Virus record (IMG/VR): IMGVR_UViG_3300027151_000017
Coordinates: 1 to 38,189 of that record
From: a virus
Length of the DNA stretch: 38,189 nt
Direction: 5' to 3' (one strand)
The notes below the pieces were generated by a model. That model was given only the letters and a program-made list of their open reading frames with translations. It was not told the DNA's origin and did not search any database. Within the stretch, counting starts at the first letter, position 1; the number at the start of each line of letters is the position of its first letter. Positions 1-7,549 of the stretch are shown piece by piece. Position numbers and translations under genes: made by a program.

Positions 1-23
1 ACAGGAACAACCACCCAATAGTG

Positions 24-440
24 ATGGCTGAACTATTAGACGAGCGTCAAGAAAAATATCTAAACTGGCTACTCGTACCTGCACCCATGCGTCAACCACG
101 CACACAAGAACAATACGCAGCCGACAATGATATCGATACAACGACCCTGCGTCGTTGGCAGAAGAAGCCACACTTTAAGCAGGAGTGGCAGAAGCGTGTG
201 GAGGACCTGCAAGGTTCGCCTGAGCGAACCCAGAAGTTGCTAGACACAATTTATGAGCGTGCTTTGGGCGGAGACAATAAGGCAGCCCAATTGTACCTGC
301 AGGCCACCAACAGGTTGGCCCCGACTCAGATTACGGTTGAACACACCTCCAAGGCTTCTGAGATTTCGGATGAGGAGTTGGACCAGTTGATTGCGTCGGT
401 GGCTGCAGCCGAACGGGCTGCACGCCATAAAGAGCCGTGA
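24..440 (+). CDS. terS: Putative terminase small subunit
   Basis: The protein is 138 residues from the ATG at 24; a GTG at 21 would add one residue. Residues about 25-50 read as a helix-turn-helix (EQYAADNDIDTTTLRRWQ), followed by a helical stretch and an acidic C-terminal segment (EISDEELDQL). This is the layout of small terminase subunits that bind phage DNA and hand it to the large subunit for packaging. It is the first gene of the rightward late block and lies about 4.9 kb upstream of the large terminase, separated from it by the fibre genes, which is unusual. The window starts only 23 bases upstream, so its promoter is not visible. Function is inferred from the HTH, the size and the phage context. 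Confidence 0.65.
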   Translation: MAELLDERQEKYLNWLLVPAPMRQPRTQEQYAADNDIDTTTLRRWQKKPHFKQEWQKRVEDLQGSPERTQKLLDTIYERALGGDNKAAQLYLQATNRLAPTQITVEHTSKASEISDEELDQLIASVAAAERAARHKEP

Positions 441-577
441 ATACTATTGAGTGTCCTAATTGTGGGTGCGAGTACCCGCCGGAGGCGACACGATGGTTAT
501 GTCCTGAGTGCAAATTTAAGGACCATTGCTGTGAGGGCGAACCAAGAGTTCGCAAAATGAAAAAAGACGATTTCTAG
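437..577 (+). CDS. Zinc-ribbon microprotein (46 aa)
   Basis: A 46-residue reading frame starts with GTG overlapping the stop of the small terminase gene (GTGA). It contains two Cys pairs, CPNCGC near the N-terminus and CPEC in the middle, then CC, followed by a basic tail (RVRKMKKDDF). The spacing of the pairs fits a zinc ribbon. The tight overlap and the motif argue that it is real. Such microproteins are common between phage structural genes and usually have no known role; nucleic-acid or protein binding is possible. Confidence 0.6.
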   Translation: MNTIECPNCGCEYPPEATRWLCPECKFKDHCCEGEPRVRKMKKDDF

Positions 578-598
578 GGGAACGAACGGGGTATTGGT

Positions 599-940
599 AT
601 GGGTGTTCCTGCTGTCAAAAATATTAAGGTGGTCCGTGGTGACACGGAGCAATTGAATGTCACCTTTTTTCAGTCGAATGGCACTACCCCTGTTAATTTG
701 ACTGGGGCTGCTTTTGCAGCCCAAATTCGAACTGAAAAGAATTCGTCTACTATTGCTGCTTCTTTTGTGTGTACGGTTCCAGACCCAACTAATGGTACTG
801 TCCAGTTGGTTTTGACTTCCACTTCTTCGGCTGCGCTGACGGATGGTGTGGCTTATTGGGATTTGCAACGCACCGTTGGAAGCGTCGTTACTACTATTTT
901 GGCTGGTAAGTGTACGGTTCTGGCGGATGTGACCCGATGA
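599..940 (+). CDS. Baseplate/fibre-type virion protein (BppU N-terminal-like)
   Basis: This 113-residue protein is beta-rich. Its pattern ([12 protein letters not shown] near the start, then [14 protein letters not shown] and VAYWDLQRT) resembles the small beta-sandwich domain found at the N-terminus of BppU-type baseplate or fibre proteins. It overlaps the collagen-like fibre gene by ATGA, so the two are probably made together and this protein may attach or cap the fibre. The fold assignment rests on the pattern only, but a structural role is well supported by position. Confidence 0.55.
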   Translation: MGVPAVKNIKVVRGDTEQLNVTFFQSNGTTPVNLTGAAFAAQIRTEKNSSTIAASFVCTVPDPTNGTVQLVLTSTSSAALTDGVAYWDLQRTVGSVVTTILAGKCTVLADVTR

Positions 941-2010
941 GCATTGAAGCAATTGGTGTTATAGAAGAAACTGTCACTTTAACTAGCGGTGACACTGTTG
1001 CTGTTTCTGACACAGACAACATTACGGTTATTTATGCAGCCAATGTTGGTTCACAAGGCTCTCAGGGCTCCCAAGGTGCGCAAGGCGCACAGGGGGCGAC
1101 GGGTCCTCAAGGTTCGCAGGGCGCACAGGGCGCAACTGGACCTCAGGGCATTTCTGGTGTTCAGGGACCTCAGGGTCCCCAAGGTTCTCAAGGACCTGTT
1201 GGCCCGCAGGGTGCTGCTGGGCCTCAAGGTACCCAAGGTTTTACTGGCCCTCAAGGTGCTGTAGGTCCGCAGGGTAGTCAAGGTGCGCAGGGTGCAACCG
1301 GCTCTCAGGGTGCAACTGGTCCCCAAGGACCGCAAGGCGACATTGGTCCACAAGGACCTCAGGGTGCCACGGGTCCTCAGGGTGCTGTTGGGCCTCAAGG
1401 AGCCACGGGTTCTCAAGGTCCTCAAGGTTCACAGGGACCTCAAGGCCCGCAGGGCGATGTCGGCCCTCAGGGTTCTCAAGGTGCCGTTGGCGCACAGGGA
1501 CCTCAGGGTCCGCAAGGCGCAGTAGGTCCACAAGGCCCACAGGGTCCACAGGGAGACATTGGTTTAACTGGACCTATCGGACCTCAAGGTCCTCAGGGTG
1601 ATATTGGTCCACAAGGTGCTACTGGTCCGCAAGGTCCTCAGGGTGCGACGGGTCCGCAGGGGCCTCAGGGGGATGTGGGTCCGCAGGGCGCACAAGGTCC
1701 TCAAGGCGCACAGGGAGCCACGGGTCCACAGGGACCGCAAGGAGACATAGGGCCTCAAGGTTTAACTGGCCCGCAGGGTTCGCAAGGTCCACAGGGGGCC
1801 ACCGGCCCGCAAGGTCCACAGGGTCCAATTGGTCCACAAGGTTTTACCACTTTGGATGGCGCAACAGATGTAACCATTACCAGTCCGGTAACGGGTCAAG
1901 CATTAGTGTATAATGCGTCATTGTCGCAGTGGGTCAATACTACCGCTAGTACGGACCCGATGAATGACACCAAGTTTACGGCCTTGGTAACTATGGATGT
2001 AGGAGTTTAA
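937..2010 (+). CDS. Collagen-like tail fibre protein
   Basis: From the ATG at 937, which overlaps the upstream TGA, the protein is 357 residues. Residues 1-37 form a short beta-rich head. Residues 38-301 are about 88 uninterrupted Gly-X-Y triplets dominated by GPQ, GSQ, GAQ and GAT, with occasional GDI or GDV. The C-terminal 55 residues include [12 protein letters not shown], a pattern frequent in phage fibre tips. Uninterrupted Gly-X-Y implies a collagen triple helix, so a trimeric rod displaying the C-terminal domain is expected. Pro is mostly in position X and Gln in Y, so stability would not depend on hydroxyproline. An upstream GTG at 910 is possible but lacks the coupling overlap. Confidence 0.85.
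   Translation: MSIEAIGVIEETVTLTSGDTVAVSDTDNITVIYAANVGSQGSQGSQGAQGAQGATGPQGSQGAQGATGPQGISGVQGPQGPQGSQGPVGPQGAAGPQGTQGFTGPQGAVGPQGSQGAQGATGSQGATGPQGPQGDIGPQGPQGATGPQGAVGPQGATGSQGPQGSQGPQGPQGDVGPQGSQGAVGAQGPQGPQGAVGPQGPQGPQGDIGLTGPIGPQGPQGDIGPQGATGPQGPQGATGPQGPQGDVGPQGAQGPQGAQGATGPQGPQGDIGPQGLTGPQGSQGPQGATGPQGPQGPIGPQGFTTLDGATDVTITSPVTGQALVYNASLSQWVNTTASTDPMNDTKFTALVTMDVGV
1048..1839 (+). repeat. Gly-X-Y coding repeat tract
   Basis: About 88 imperfect 9-base units (consensus GGNCCNCAR with variants) encode the collagen-like rod. Synonymous variation between units is high, so the tract is not a recent simple expansion, yet runs such as ggtcctcagggt recur and could support recombinational length change. 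Long antisense open frames here are a by-product of the repeat. Confidence 0.9.
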
Positions 2011-2011
2011 T

Positions 2012-2344
2012 ATGGCTGTTGGAGATAGAACAGAATCACGACTGGTTGGACCAGTTACCTTGACTGCTAGTGATGCTGGTGTGGGCAGTGCTGTCCCCGC
2101 CAACCGTGTCTGGGTTTTGAAGCAGGTTGTGTTTTGTAATACAACTGGAGCCGAACGACTTGTGTATTTGGGTGTGGGTTCTGGTACTGCTAATCGTGTG
2201 ATTCATGCTTTGCCTGTTGCACAGTTCGATACGGTGGTGTGGGATACAGCATTGGTGCTTGCTGCTGGCGAGCAACTTTATGGCTATAGTGATTCTGGTT
2301 CTGCTGTTAATGTTGTTGTTATGGGCTGGTCGAAAGAAGTCTGA
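2012..2344 (+). CDS. Small beta-rich virion protein
   Basis: A 110-residue protein begins 2 bases after the collagen-like gene, with GGAG in the sequence upstream of the start. The residues are short hydrophobic strands (RVWVLKQVVFCNTTG, ERLVYLGVG, AVNVVVMGW) and look like an all-beta domain. Similar small proteins lie beside phage fibre genes and may act as tip or chaperone-like domains. I do not recognise a specific family. Position in the fibre module supports a structural role. Confidence 0.55.
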   Translation: MAVGDRTESRLVGPVTLTASDAGVGSAVPANRVWVLKQVVFCNTTGAERLVYLGVGSGTANRVIHALPVAQFDTVVWDTALVLAAGEQLYGYSDSGSAVNVVVMGWSKEV

Positions 2345-3000
2345 TGGGTATTTCACGAGGCGTTGGCGATTTTGCAATGACCCCCAGCGGGGTCATTGTG
2401 CCGTTCGCTGGTTCCAATGCTCCTAGCGGATGGTTGCTGTGTGCTGGTCAGGCTATTAGCCGTACACAGTACGCTAGTTTGTTTCTGACCATCAGCACCA
2501 CCTATGGTGCGGGCGATGGTTCTACTACTTTTAATTTGCCCGACTTGCGGGGTCGGACAATTGCTGGCGTAGACAACATGGGGGGTTCTGCTGCTAGTCG
2601 CTTGACTTCTGGCGTTAGTGGTATTAACGCTACAACGCTTGGTGCTGCTGGTGGTGTTGAAGGTGTGACGCTTACTGCTGCACAGTCTGGTACACCAGCG
2701 CACTCTCACGCAAACACATTGTCTGACCCCAGTCACGCTCACGGAGTTTATGACCCAAGCCACGCTCACGGTATGACTACCAAGAGTAATGCTGGTGGTT
2801 TTGGAACAGAGTTTCCTGCCCGTGCGTTGTATGGTAGTGACAGTTCTTTTACAATTTGGAACGCCAATACTGGTATTGGTATTTACGGTAACTCCACTGG
2901 AATATCAATTACGAATGTTAACAACACGGCTGCAAATGCTAGTTCTGCACACACAAACACCCAGCCGACGATTGTTCTTAACTACATAATTAGGATTTGA
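2344..3000 (+). CDS. Phage tail-collar domain protein
   Basis: This 218-residue protein carries the tail-collar signature APSGWLLCAGQAISRTQYASLF near residue 26 and FNLPDLRGRTIAGVDN near residue 63. Its middle holds several His-x-His elements (AHSHAN, SHAHG twice), like the metal-coordinating needle of trimeric fibre tips, and it ends NYIIRI, as these tips often do. The start overlaps the previous stop (TGATG). A second collar protein lies at 15402-16286 with the same signature and ending. The likely role is a trimeric receptor-contacting fibre tip. Confidence 0.85.
   Translation: MGISRGVGDFAMTPSGVIVPFAGSNAPSGWLLCAGQAISRTQYASLFLTISTTYGAGDGSTTFNLPDLRGRTIAGVDNMGGSAASRLTSGVSGINATTLGAAGGVEGVTLTAAQSGTPAHSHANTLSDPSHAHGVYDPSHAHGMTTKSNAGGFGTEFPARALYGSDSSFTIWNANTGIGIYGNSTGISITNVNNTAANASSAHTNTQPTIVLNYIIRI
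2375..2398. repeat. Perfect 10-bp hairpin, loop CAGC
   Basis: CAATGACCCC and its exact complement flank a 4-nt loop inside the collar gene. It is one of the strongest members of the hairpin set described in the findings. Confidence 0.8.
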
Positions 3001-3001
3001 A

Positions 3002-3175
3002 ATGTTTTATCATCGTTTTGTTTTTAATCCAGTAACTGAAGAACAAGAAAAACATTTTGTTAAGAAATTTAACGATGGTGACTTTGTGTTTTTTGCTGAA
3101 CATAAGGGTCCATTGTTTGACCAGTTGCGGGAATGGATTGCCAATGGCAATGAAACAACAGAGTGGGTTGGCTGA
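3002..3175 (+). CDS. Small fibre-module protein (57 aa)
   Basis: A 57-residue frame fills the gap between the collar gene (ends 3000) and the first tip protein (starts 3178). It begins MFYHRFVFNP, contains a charged EEQEKHF stretch and FDQLREWIANGNE, and ends WVG. Exact packing between its neighbours supports expression. I do not recognise the family; short proteins with a similar LREWIANGN-type helix occur beside phage fibre genes. Confidence 0.6.
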   Translation: MFYHRFVFNPVTEEQEKHFVKKFNDGDFVFFAEHKGPLFDQLREWIANGNETTEWVG

Positions 3176-3177
3176 TT

Positions 3178-3867
3178 ATGCCTATTAGTAATGTTTCTGG
3201 TGGTTTGCGCAGTGGTGTTTGTACTAGCACTACTCGTCCTAGTGCGCCATACGAAGGTCAAATGATTTACGAAACCGACACGAACCGTGTGTTGATTTGG
3301 GATAACGCCGCATGGGTCATGATTGCCGACACAGATGCGCCACCAGCGTTAAGTCTAATAACACCAACAAGCGTTGCTGGAACAAATGTTTCGATTTCTG
3401 GTGCAACTGTAACAATGTCTGGTACAACGGCTGCCTTTATTAACGGTTGTTTTACGAGCGAATTTGATAATTATCGTATTGTTATTAGCGATACAACAAT
3501 GAGTTCCTCCAGTAGTTACTATATGAGATTAAGAACAACCACCGATAGCACAACAACCTACTATTACGCAGGACCATATCGTTTTTATGCTGCTGCTGGT
3601 GGTGGTGATACATTTGGGAATAACACAAGTCAATGGATTCTTGGTACGCCAAATGCCACAATTCCAAGCATGGCTGTTGTTGATGTGTGTAGTCCTAATC
3701 TTGCCAAATTTACAACCTTTCAAGCCCTATGCACGAACTGGGATACTATGATAAATGTCGGCGGAAATCACCAGACGGCGACTTCTTATACGGGATTTAC
3801 GATTTTTTCAATAGGCGGTATTGCTATTACTGGTACTGTTCGGATTTACGGATATAGGAATTCATAA
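3178..3867 (+). CDS. Tandem receptor-tip protein A
   Basis: The ATG at 3178 follows the previous stop by two bases and gives 229 residues; an in-frame GTG at 3163 lies inside the previous gene. Residues about 10-50 (GVCTSTTRP, PYEGQMIYETDTNRVL, WVMIADTD) are nearly identical to the same part of the next gene, and both end TVRIYGYRNS or TVRVYGYRNS. The middle is divergent, Ser/Thr-rich and beta-type. The PYEGQMIYETDT element is typical of phage fibre or tip proteins. It probably forms an exchangeable receptor-binding or decoration protein together with its paralogue. Confidence 0.7.
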   Translation: MPISNVSGGLRSGVCTSTTRPSAPYEGQMIYETDTNRVLIWDNAAWVMIADTDAPPALSLITPTSVAGTNVSISGATVTMSGTTAAFINGCFTSEFDNYRIVISDTTMSSSSSYYMRLRTTTDSTTTYYYAGPYRFYAAAGGGDTFGNNTSQWILGTPNATIPSMAVVDVCSPNLAKFTTFQALCTNWDTMINVGGNHQTATSYTGFTIFSIGGIAITGTVRIYGYRNS

Positions 3868-4553
3868 TGGGTCTAAGCAATTACTATCCTTCTAGTCGTC
3901 TATCGCAGGCTGGTGTTTGCACTAGTTCAACTCGCCCTGCGTCACCATATGAGGGTCAGATGATTTATGAGACTGACACGAATCGTGTGTTGGTGTACGA
4001 CAATACAGCGTGGGTGATGATTGCCGACACAGATACACCACCGGGAGTGCAATTTATAACAAGTAATACATTTTCGGCAGTATCGTCAGTCAATGTTGAT
4101 TCATGTTTTACCAGTGAGTTTTCCAACTATTTGATGACTATCAACATTACATCCGTAAGTGGTGCGACTGGAATATTTCTTCGCATGAGAACTGGTGGAA
4201 CGACTAACTCTAACTCAAACTATGGGTGGGCTGGTTCACAATCATATATGGGGTCAACAATACTTGCAGGTATTAACAGTGGTGGCTTAACAACGGACTG
4301 GAAATTGGCAGACCAAGATACGGGAACATATGCCAATACGCCAATTTCTGTCCAAGTTATGAGCCCGCAATTGTCATACAGAACCGCTATTTTTTCTCAT
4401 GGTTTTACTCCTGTTGACCCAATGCCGTATTACAGAACACTTGGTGGAATCATGTCTGTAACCACTTCATACGATGGATTTACTTTGGTCACAAATAGCG
4501 GAAGTTTTACCATGTCTGGCACTGTTCGGGTATACGGTTATAGGAATAGTTAA
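3867..4553 (+). CDS. Tandem receptor-tip protein B
   Basis: This 228-residue paralogue of the upstream gene overlaps it by TAATG. It shares GVCTSSTRP, PYEGQMIYETDTNRVL, WVMIADTDTPP and CFTSEFSNY, and the last ten residues are the same but for one change. The central approximately 130 residues differ. Conserved ends with a variable middle suggest a duplicated attachment domain carrying two different surface-binding faces. Function is inferred. Confidence 0.7.
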   Translation: MGLSNYYPSSRLSQAGVCTSSTRPASPYEGQMIYETDTNRVLVYDNTAWVMIADTDTPPGVQFITSNTFSAVSSVNVDSCFTSEFSNYLMTINITSVSGATGIFLRMRTGGTTNSNSNYGWAGSQSYMGSTILAGINSGGLTTDWKLADQDTGTYANTPISVQVMSPQLSYRTAIFSHGFTPVDPMPYYRTLGGIMSVTTSYDGFTLVTNSGSFTMSGTVRVYGYRNS

Positions 4554-4555
4554 TT

Positions 4556-5335
4556 ATGCATATTGCCGTCATAACAACGGCGTACAAAACACCAGACTGG
4601 GTACTAGCCAGAACATGGGCATCGTTAAAAGCGCAAACCTACACCAACTGGTCATGGTATGTGTACGATGACTCACCACTAGAATTTGATGGCGTACACC
4701 GTCAGGTATACGGCTATCAGGCTGATGAACGCTATGTGGTGCATTACATGAAACCATATGCACCATCAGGTGGCAACATTGGTTTTGCTAAACGCTGTGC
4801 GTTCATGTGGGCAGACGCAGATATTCTGGTCGAGTTAGACCATGATGATGAACTAATGCCAGACGCACTGGAGTTAATCGCTGAACAGTTTGCTGACCCG
4901 CAAGTTGGGTTTGTTTACTCAGATTGGTGCGAAATTCTCCCCAATGGTGAATCCGGTATTTATCCTGATGGTTGGGCTTTTGGTTACGGTGGCAAATACT
5001 GGGATAACGGTGTCTGGGTGATGCGTGCGCCACAAATCAACGCAACTACACTGGGACATATTGTCTCCGCACCTAACCATGTTCGTGCGTGGCGTTCAAG
5101 CGTGTACCATAATGTTGGTGGACATAATCCGCAACTTGAAGTTGCGGATGACTATGAGTTGGTTGTGCGAACTGCTTTGGTGACCAAGATTGGGTACATT
5201 CCCAAGATGTTGTACCGTCAACATATTGGTCCTCATTCGGCGCAAAGACAAAAGAACGCAAGAATTCAGGAACTGGTTGCAGAAATTTCTGCCGAGTATC
5301 AAGATAGAATTATGGCTGTTTATGGAACTAAATGA
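4556..5335 (+). CDS. Family 2 (GT-A fold) glycosyltransferase
   Basis: A 259-residue GT2-type enzyme. The N-terminal strand and loop IAVITTAYKTPDW and YDDS (residues 38-40 region) match the nucleotide-sugar binding start. LDHDDE at residues 94-99 is the metal-binding DxD motif, and VADDYELVVRT near 196 fits the acidic catalytic-base region. There is no membrane segment, so it should be cytosolic. It lies between receptor-tip genes and the large terminase, is late-expressed and overlaps the terminase start by 14 bases. It could glycosylate a virion protein such as the Ser/Thr-rich tips or the fibre, or alter host surface sugar. Family confident, substrate unknown. Confidence 0.85.
   Translation: MHIAVITTAYKTPDWVLARTWASLKAQTYTNWSWYVYDDSPLEFDGVHRQVYGYQADERYVVHYMKPYAPSGGNIGFAKRCAFMWADADILVELDHDDELMPDALELIAEQFADPQVGFVYSDWCEILPNGESGIYPDGWAFGYGGKYWDNGVWVMRAPQINATTLGHIVSAPNHVRAWRSSVYHNVGGHNPQLEVADDYELVVRTALVTKIGYIPKMLYRQHIGPHSAQRQKNARIQELVAEISAEYQDRIMAVYGTK
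5127..5149. repeat. Perfect 10-bp hairpin, triloop TGA
   Basis: ATCCGCAACT and its exact complement are separated by three bases, within the glycosyltransferase gene. In random sequence of this length, about 0.04 such hairpins would be expected. Confidence 0.8.
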
Positions 5336-6920
5336 ACTAATTAACGAAAAAGAATGGCGTAGATGCCGTGGCCCCGAAGATGCCACTTTGGAGCAGCAAC
5401 TTGAGGCGTTTGTTTACTTCTGCGAAAACTATTGGCATATCAAACATCCCGAGCGTGGTCGTATCAAGTTTGAGATGCGTGAAGCGCAGATTGAAACAAT
5501 GCGTATTTGGATGAGCGAACGCTATAGTGTGGTCCTTAAGGCTCGCCAGATTGGTTTCTCGACTTTGGCTGCTGCTTACGCTTTTTGGCTAGTCTATTTC
5601 AGGCAGGACCGCTTTATTGTTATGTTGTCCCGTACCGAGCGTGAGGCTATGAAGTTGCTTGCCAAGTCTAAGTATGGTTACCGTTTTTTGCCTGCGTGGA
5701 TGAAAGACCGTGGACCTAAGCAGGTAACCGACCACCAGTTGAAGATGGTGTTTGATAACGAGTCGGCTATTGAGTCGTTGCCATCAGGCAGCGACCCTGC
5801 TCGTGGTGAGTCGGTGTATTTGGTGATTGTTGACGAATGGGCGTTCTTGAACAACCCAGAGGAGGCGTGGGCTTCTATTGAACCGATTGCGGATGTTGGT
5901 GGTCGTGTCATTGGTTTGTCTACCGCTAATGGTTCTGGAAACTTTTTCCATAGTTTGTGGGTTGGGTCCCAAACTGGGACCAACCGCTTTAAAGGGATTT
6001 TCTTTCCTTGGTCTGCTGGTGACCGTTCGGATGACTGGTACGACGACAAAGCAAAGAATATGCAATCGTGGCAGTTGCATCAGGAATACCCACGCTTCCC
6101 TGAGGAAGCGTTTGTTAAGTCTGGTAACCCAGTGTTTGACATTGACCTGTTGGACTCTTTGCCCACTATTGAGGCGACGGTTGGGTATCTTCATGTTTTT
6201 GCCGATGGCAAGACAGAGTTTCGTGAAGCCGATGATGGTCCGTTAAGTATTTGGGATTTTCCATCAGATGAGGGTGTTTATGTTATTGGGGCGGATGTGG
6301 CTGAAGGTTTGTCGTATGGTGACTATAGTTCTGCTCATGTTATTGACGCTACTACTGGCATCATTGTGGCTCATTGGCATGGGCATATTGAGCCTGATTT
6401 GTTTGGTGAGATGTTGGCAGAACTGGGTTGGTTCTACAAGACGGCGTTGCTGGGTATCGAAAACAACAACCACGGTCTAACCTCACTCAAGGCTGCCCAG
6501 CGGGTCGGCTACCGGAACCTGTACCGCCAGCGTAGGTTGGCCCAGCGTTTACCTGAGGCGACTGAGGTGCTTGGATGGCGTACTACGGCTGCCACCAAAC
6601 CGTTGGCTATTGACGAGTTGTCTGCTGCCATCAGAAACTCGGACCTAGAGATTTATTGTGCTAGGACCATTGCCGAGTTGCGGACCTTTGTCCGCAAGCA
6701 GAATGGCAAAATGGCGGGTTCCCCGCACGATGACCGGACCATGTCTTTGGCTATTGGTAACCAGATGCTGAAATATGTGTGGCTTCCAGAGTACCGTGGG
6801 GACATTAAACCCCCCACCAATAGCCTTTTGTGGTGGGAGCAGCATATGTTTTCAGAGGTTGGGTCTGCCAAGACCCCAATTGGGGCGCATAATGTCCGTA
6901 GTTCGACCAGATATTCCTAG
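5322..6920 (+). CDS. terL: Terminase large subunit
   Basis: From the ATG at 5322 the protein is 532 residues; this start overlaps the glycosyltransferase end by 14 bases and avoids a long implausible GTG extension from 5190. The ATPase has the atypical terminase Walker A KARQIGFST (73-81) and Walker B LVIVDEWA (about 166-173). The C-terminal RNase H-like nuclease shows GADVAEG (323-329), GIENNNHG (378-385) and HDD (469-471), the three acidic positions expected. It pumps DNA into the prohead and cuts concatemers, docking on the portal encoded at 7549. All key residues are present. Confidence 0.95.
   Translation: MELNELINEKEWRRCRGPEDATLEQQLEAFVYFCENYWHIKHPERGRIKFEMREAQIETMRIWMSERYSVVLKARQIGFSTLAAAYAFWLVYFRQDRFIVMLSRTEREAMKLLAKSKYGYRFLPAWMKDRGPKQVTDHQLKMVFDNESAIESLPSGSDPARGESVYLVIVDEWAFLNNPEEAWASIEPIADVGGRVIGLSTANGSGNFFHSLWVGSQTGTNRFKGIFFPWSAGDRSDDWYDDKAKNMQSWQLHQEYPRFPEEAFVKSGNPVFDIDLLDSLPTIEATVGYLHVFADGKTEFREADDGPLSIWDFPSDEGVYVIGADVAEGLSYGDYSSAHVIDATTGIIVAHWHGHIEPDLFGEMLAELGWFYKTALLGIENNNHGLTSLKAAQRVGYRNLYRQRRLAQRLPEATEVLGWRTTAATKPLAIDELSAAIRNSDLEIYCARTIAELRTFVRKQNGKMAGSPHDDRTMSLAIGNQMLKYVWLPEYRGDIKPPTNSLLWWEQHMFSEVGSAKTPIGAHNVRSSTRYS
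6678..6697. repeat. Perfect 8-bp hairpin, loop CTTT
   Basis: TTGCGGAC and its complement flank CTTT within the terminase gene. Confidence 0.7.
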
Positions 6921-6945
6921 TTTGGGAACGAAACAGGTATTTGCG

Positions 6946-7173
6946 ATGGTGGAATTTGTTTGTGAACAGTGTATGCGCAGTTTTTACGACGAGGATTTGC
7001 CTCGTCGTGGGGAAATTTGCTTTGGATGCCATGTGAAATCGGTTAATTTGGGTTTCACCTATGGTAAAGAGAACTTCCATGGGGACACCATTGGTGAGCG
7101 TCAACGCAAAACGGTGGAAGATGCCAAGATTAACGGCTATAACGCCGAACCTGTCGGGACTCGGTGGGTGTAA
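6946..7173 (+). CDS. Small double-CxxC zinc-binding protein
   Basis: A 75-residue protein from the ATG at 6946, preceded by AGG at usable spacing; an earlier ATG at 6892 would overlap the terminase. It starts MVEFVCEQCMRSF and has a second pair CFGC, so CxxC-x(n)-CxxC should bind zinc. The rest contains GFTYGKENFHG and ends with a conserved-looking tail (AEPVGTRWV). It sits between the terminase and the membrane-protein genes. Function unknown. Confidence 0.65.
   Translation: MVEFVCEQCMRSFYDEDLPRRGEICFGCHVKSVNLGFTYGKENFHGDTIGERQRKTVEDAKINGYNAEPVGTRWV
6986..7008. repeat. Perfect 9-bp hairpin, loop ATTTG
   Basis: ACGACGAGG pairs perfectly with CCTCGTCGT inside the zinc-protein gene. Confidence 0.75.
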
Positions 7174-7179
7174 TCTGTC

Positions 7180-7380
7180 ATGGATTGGTGGGTTCCCATT
7201 GTCGTAGCCATCATCACGGGTCCTGTGGTGGTTTTGCTTCAGAAGTTGCGACGGGAAAACACCAGCCAGCACGCCGAGTCTCGAGGGTTGCTGGAGCATT
7301 TGGTCATTAAGGTTGACAATATGGACGATAAGTTGGATAATCACATAGGGGATGGTCATGGTCATCAAAGAAGCGCATAA
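7180..7380 (+). CDS. Small single-span membrane protein (holin or antiholin candidate)
   Basis: A 66-residue protein with one N-terminal transmembrane segment (about residues 3-21, WWVPIVVAIITGPVVVLLQ) followed by a charged, helical cytoplasmic tail with His-rich end (DNHIGDGHGHQ). It overlaps the next membrane protein gene by 23 bases. Size, topology and pairing fit holin or holin-regulator genes. In Actinobacteria phages similar small membrane proteins accompany lysis genes, but here the endolysin is far away at 24110. The lysis role is an inference. Confidence 0.6.
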   Translation: MDWWVPIVVAIITGPVVVLLQKLRRENTSQHAESRGLLEHLVIKVDNMDDKLDNHIGDGHGHQRSA

Positions 7381-7549
7381 GCAGGTTATTTGGTCTTATG
7401 CACGGTCAGCCTTGGCTGCCGTGCTGGCTTTGGCTTGGGCGGGTGAAACAGACCCCACCAGTCTGTTGAAGGCAGCCTTGGCTGCTGTTGTACCGCCGTT
7501 GATTCGCTGGTTGAACCCGAACGACCCAGCATTTGGCAGGTCTAAGTAA
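7358..7549 (+). CDS. Small two-span membrane protein (holin candidate)
   Basis: The ATG at 7358 is preferred over 7352 because an AGGGG sequence lies 7 bases upstream of it but directly abuts the earlier ATG. The 63-residue protein has two hydrophobic helices (about 12-27, ARSALAAVLALAWAG, and 33-50, LLKAALAAVVPPLI) and a basic C-terminus. This is typical of class II holins, which form lesions letting the endolysin reach the wall. It ends in a TAATG overlap with the portal gene. Confidence 0.6.
   Translation: MVIKEAHKQVIWSYARSALAAVLALAWAGETDPTSLLKAALAAVVPPLIRWLNPNDPAFGRSK

Noticed and set aside
1051-1837. Antisense and frame-shifted frames across the collagen tract
   Set aside because: They arise from the repeat; composition is repetitive Leu/Arg/Thr.
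3178-4553. Diversity-generating retroelement target
   Set aside because: No reverse transcriptase, template repeat or initiation motif was seen.
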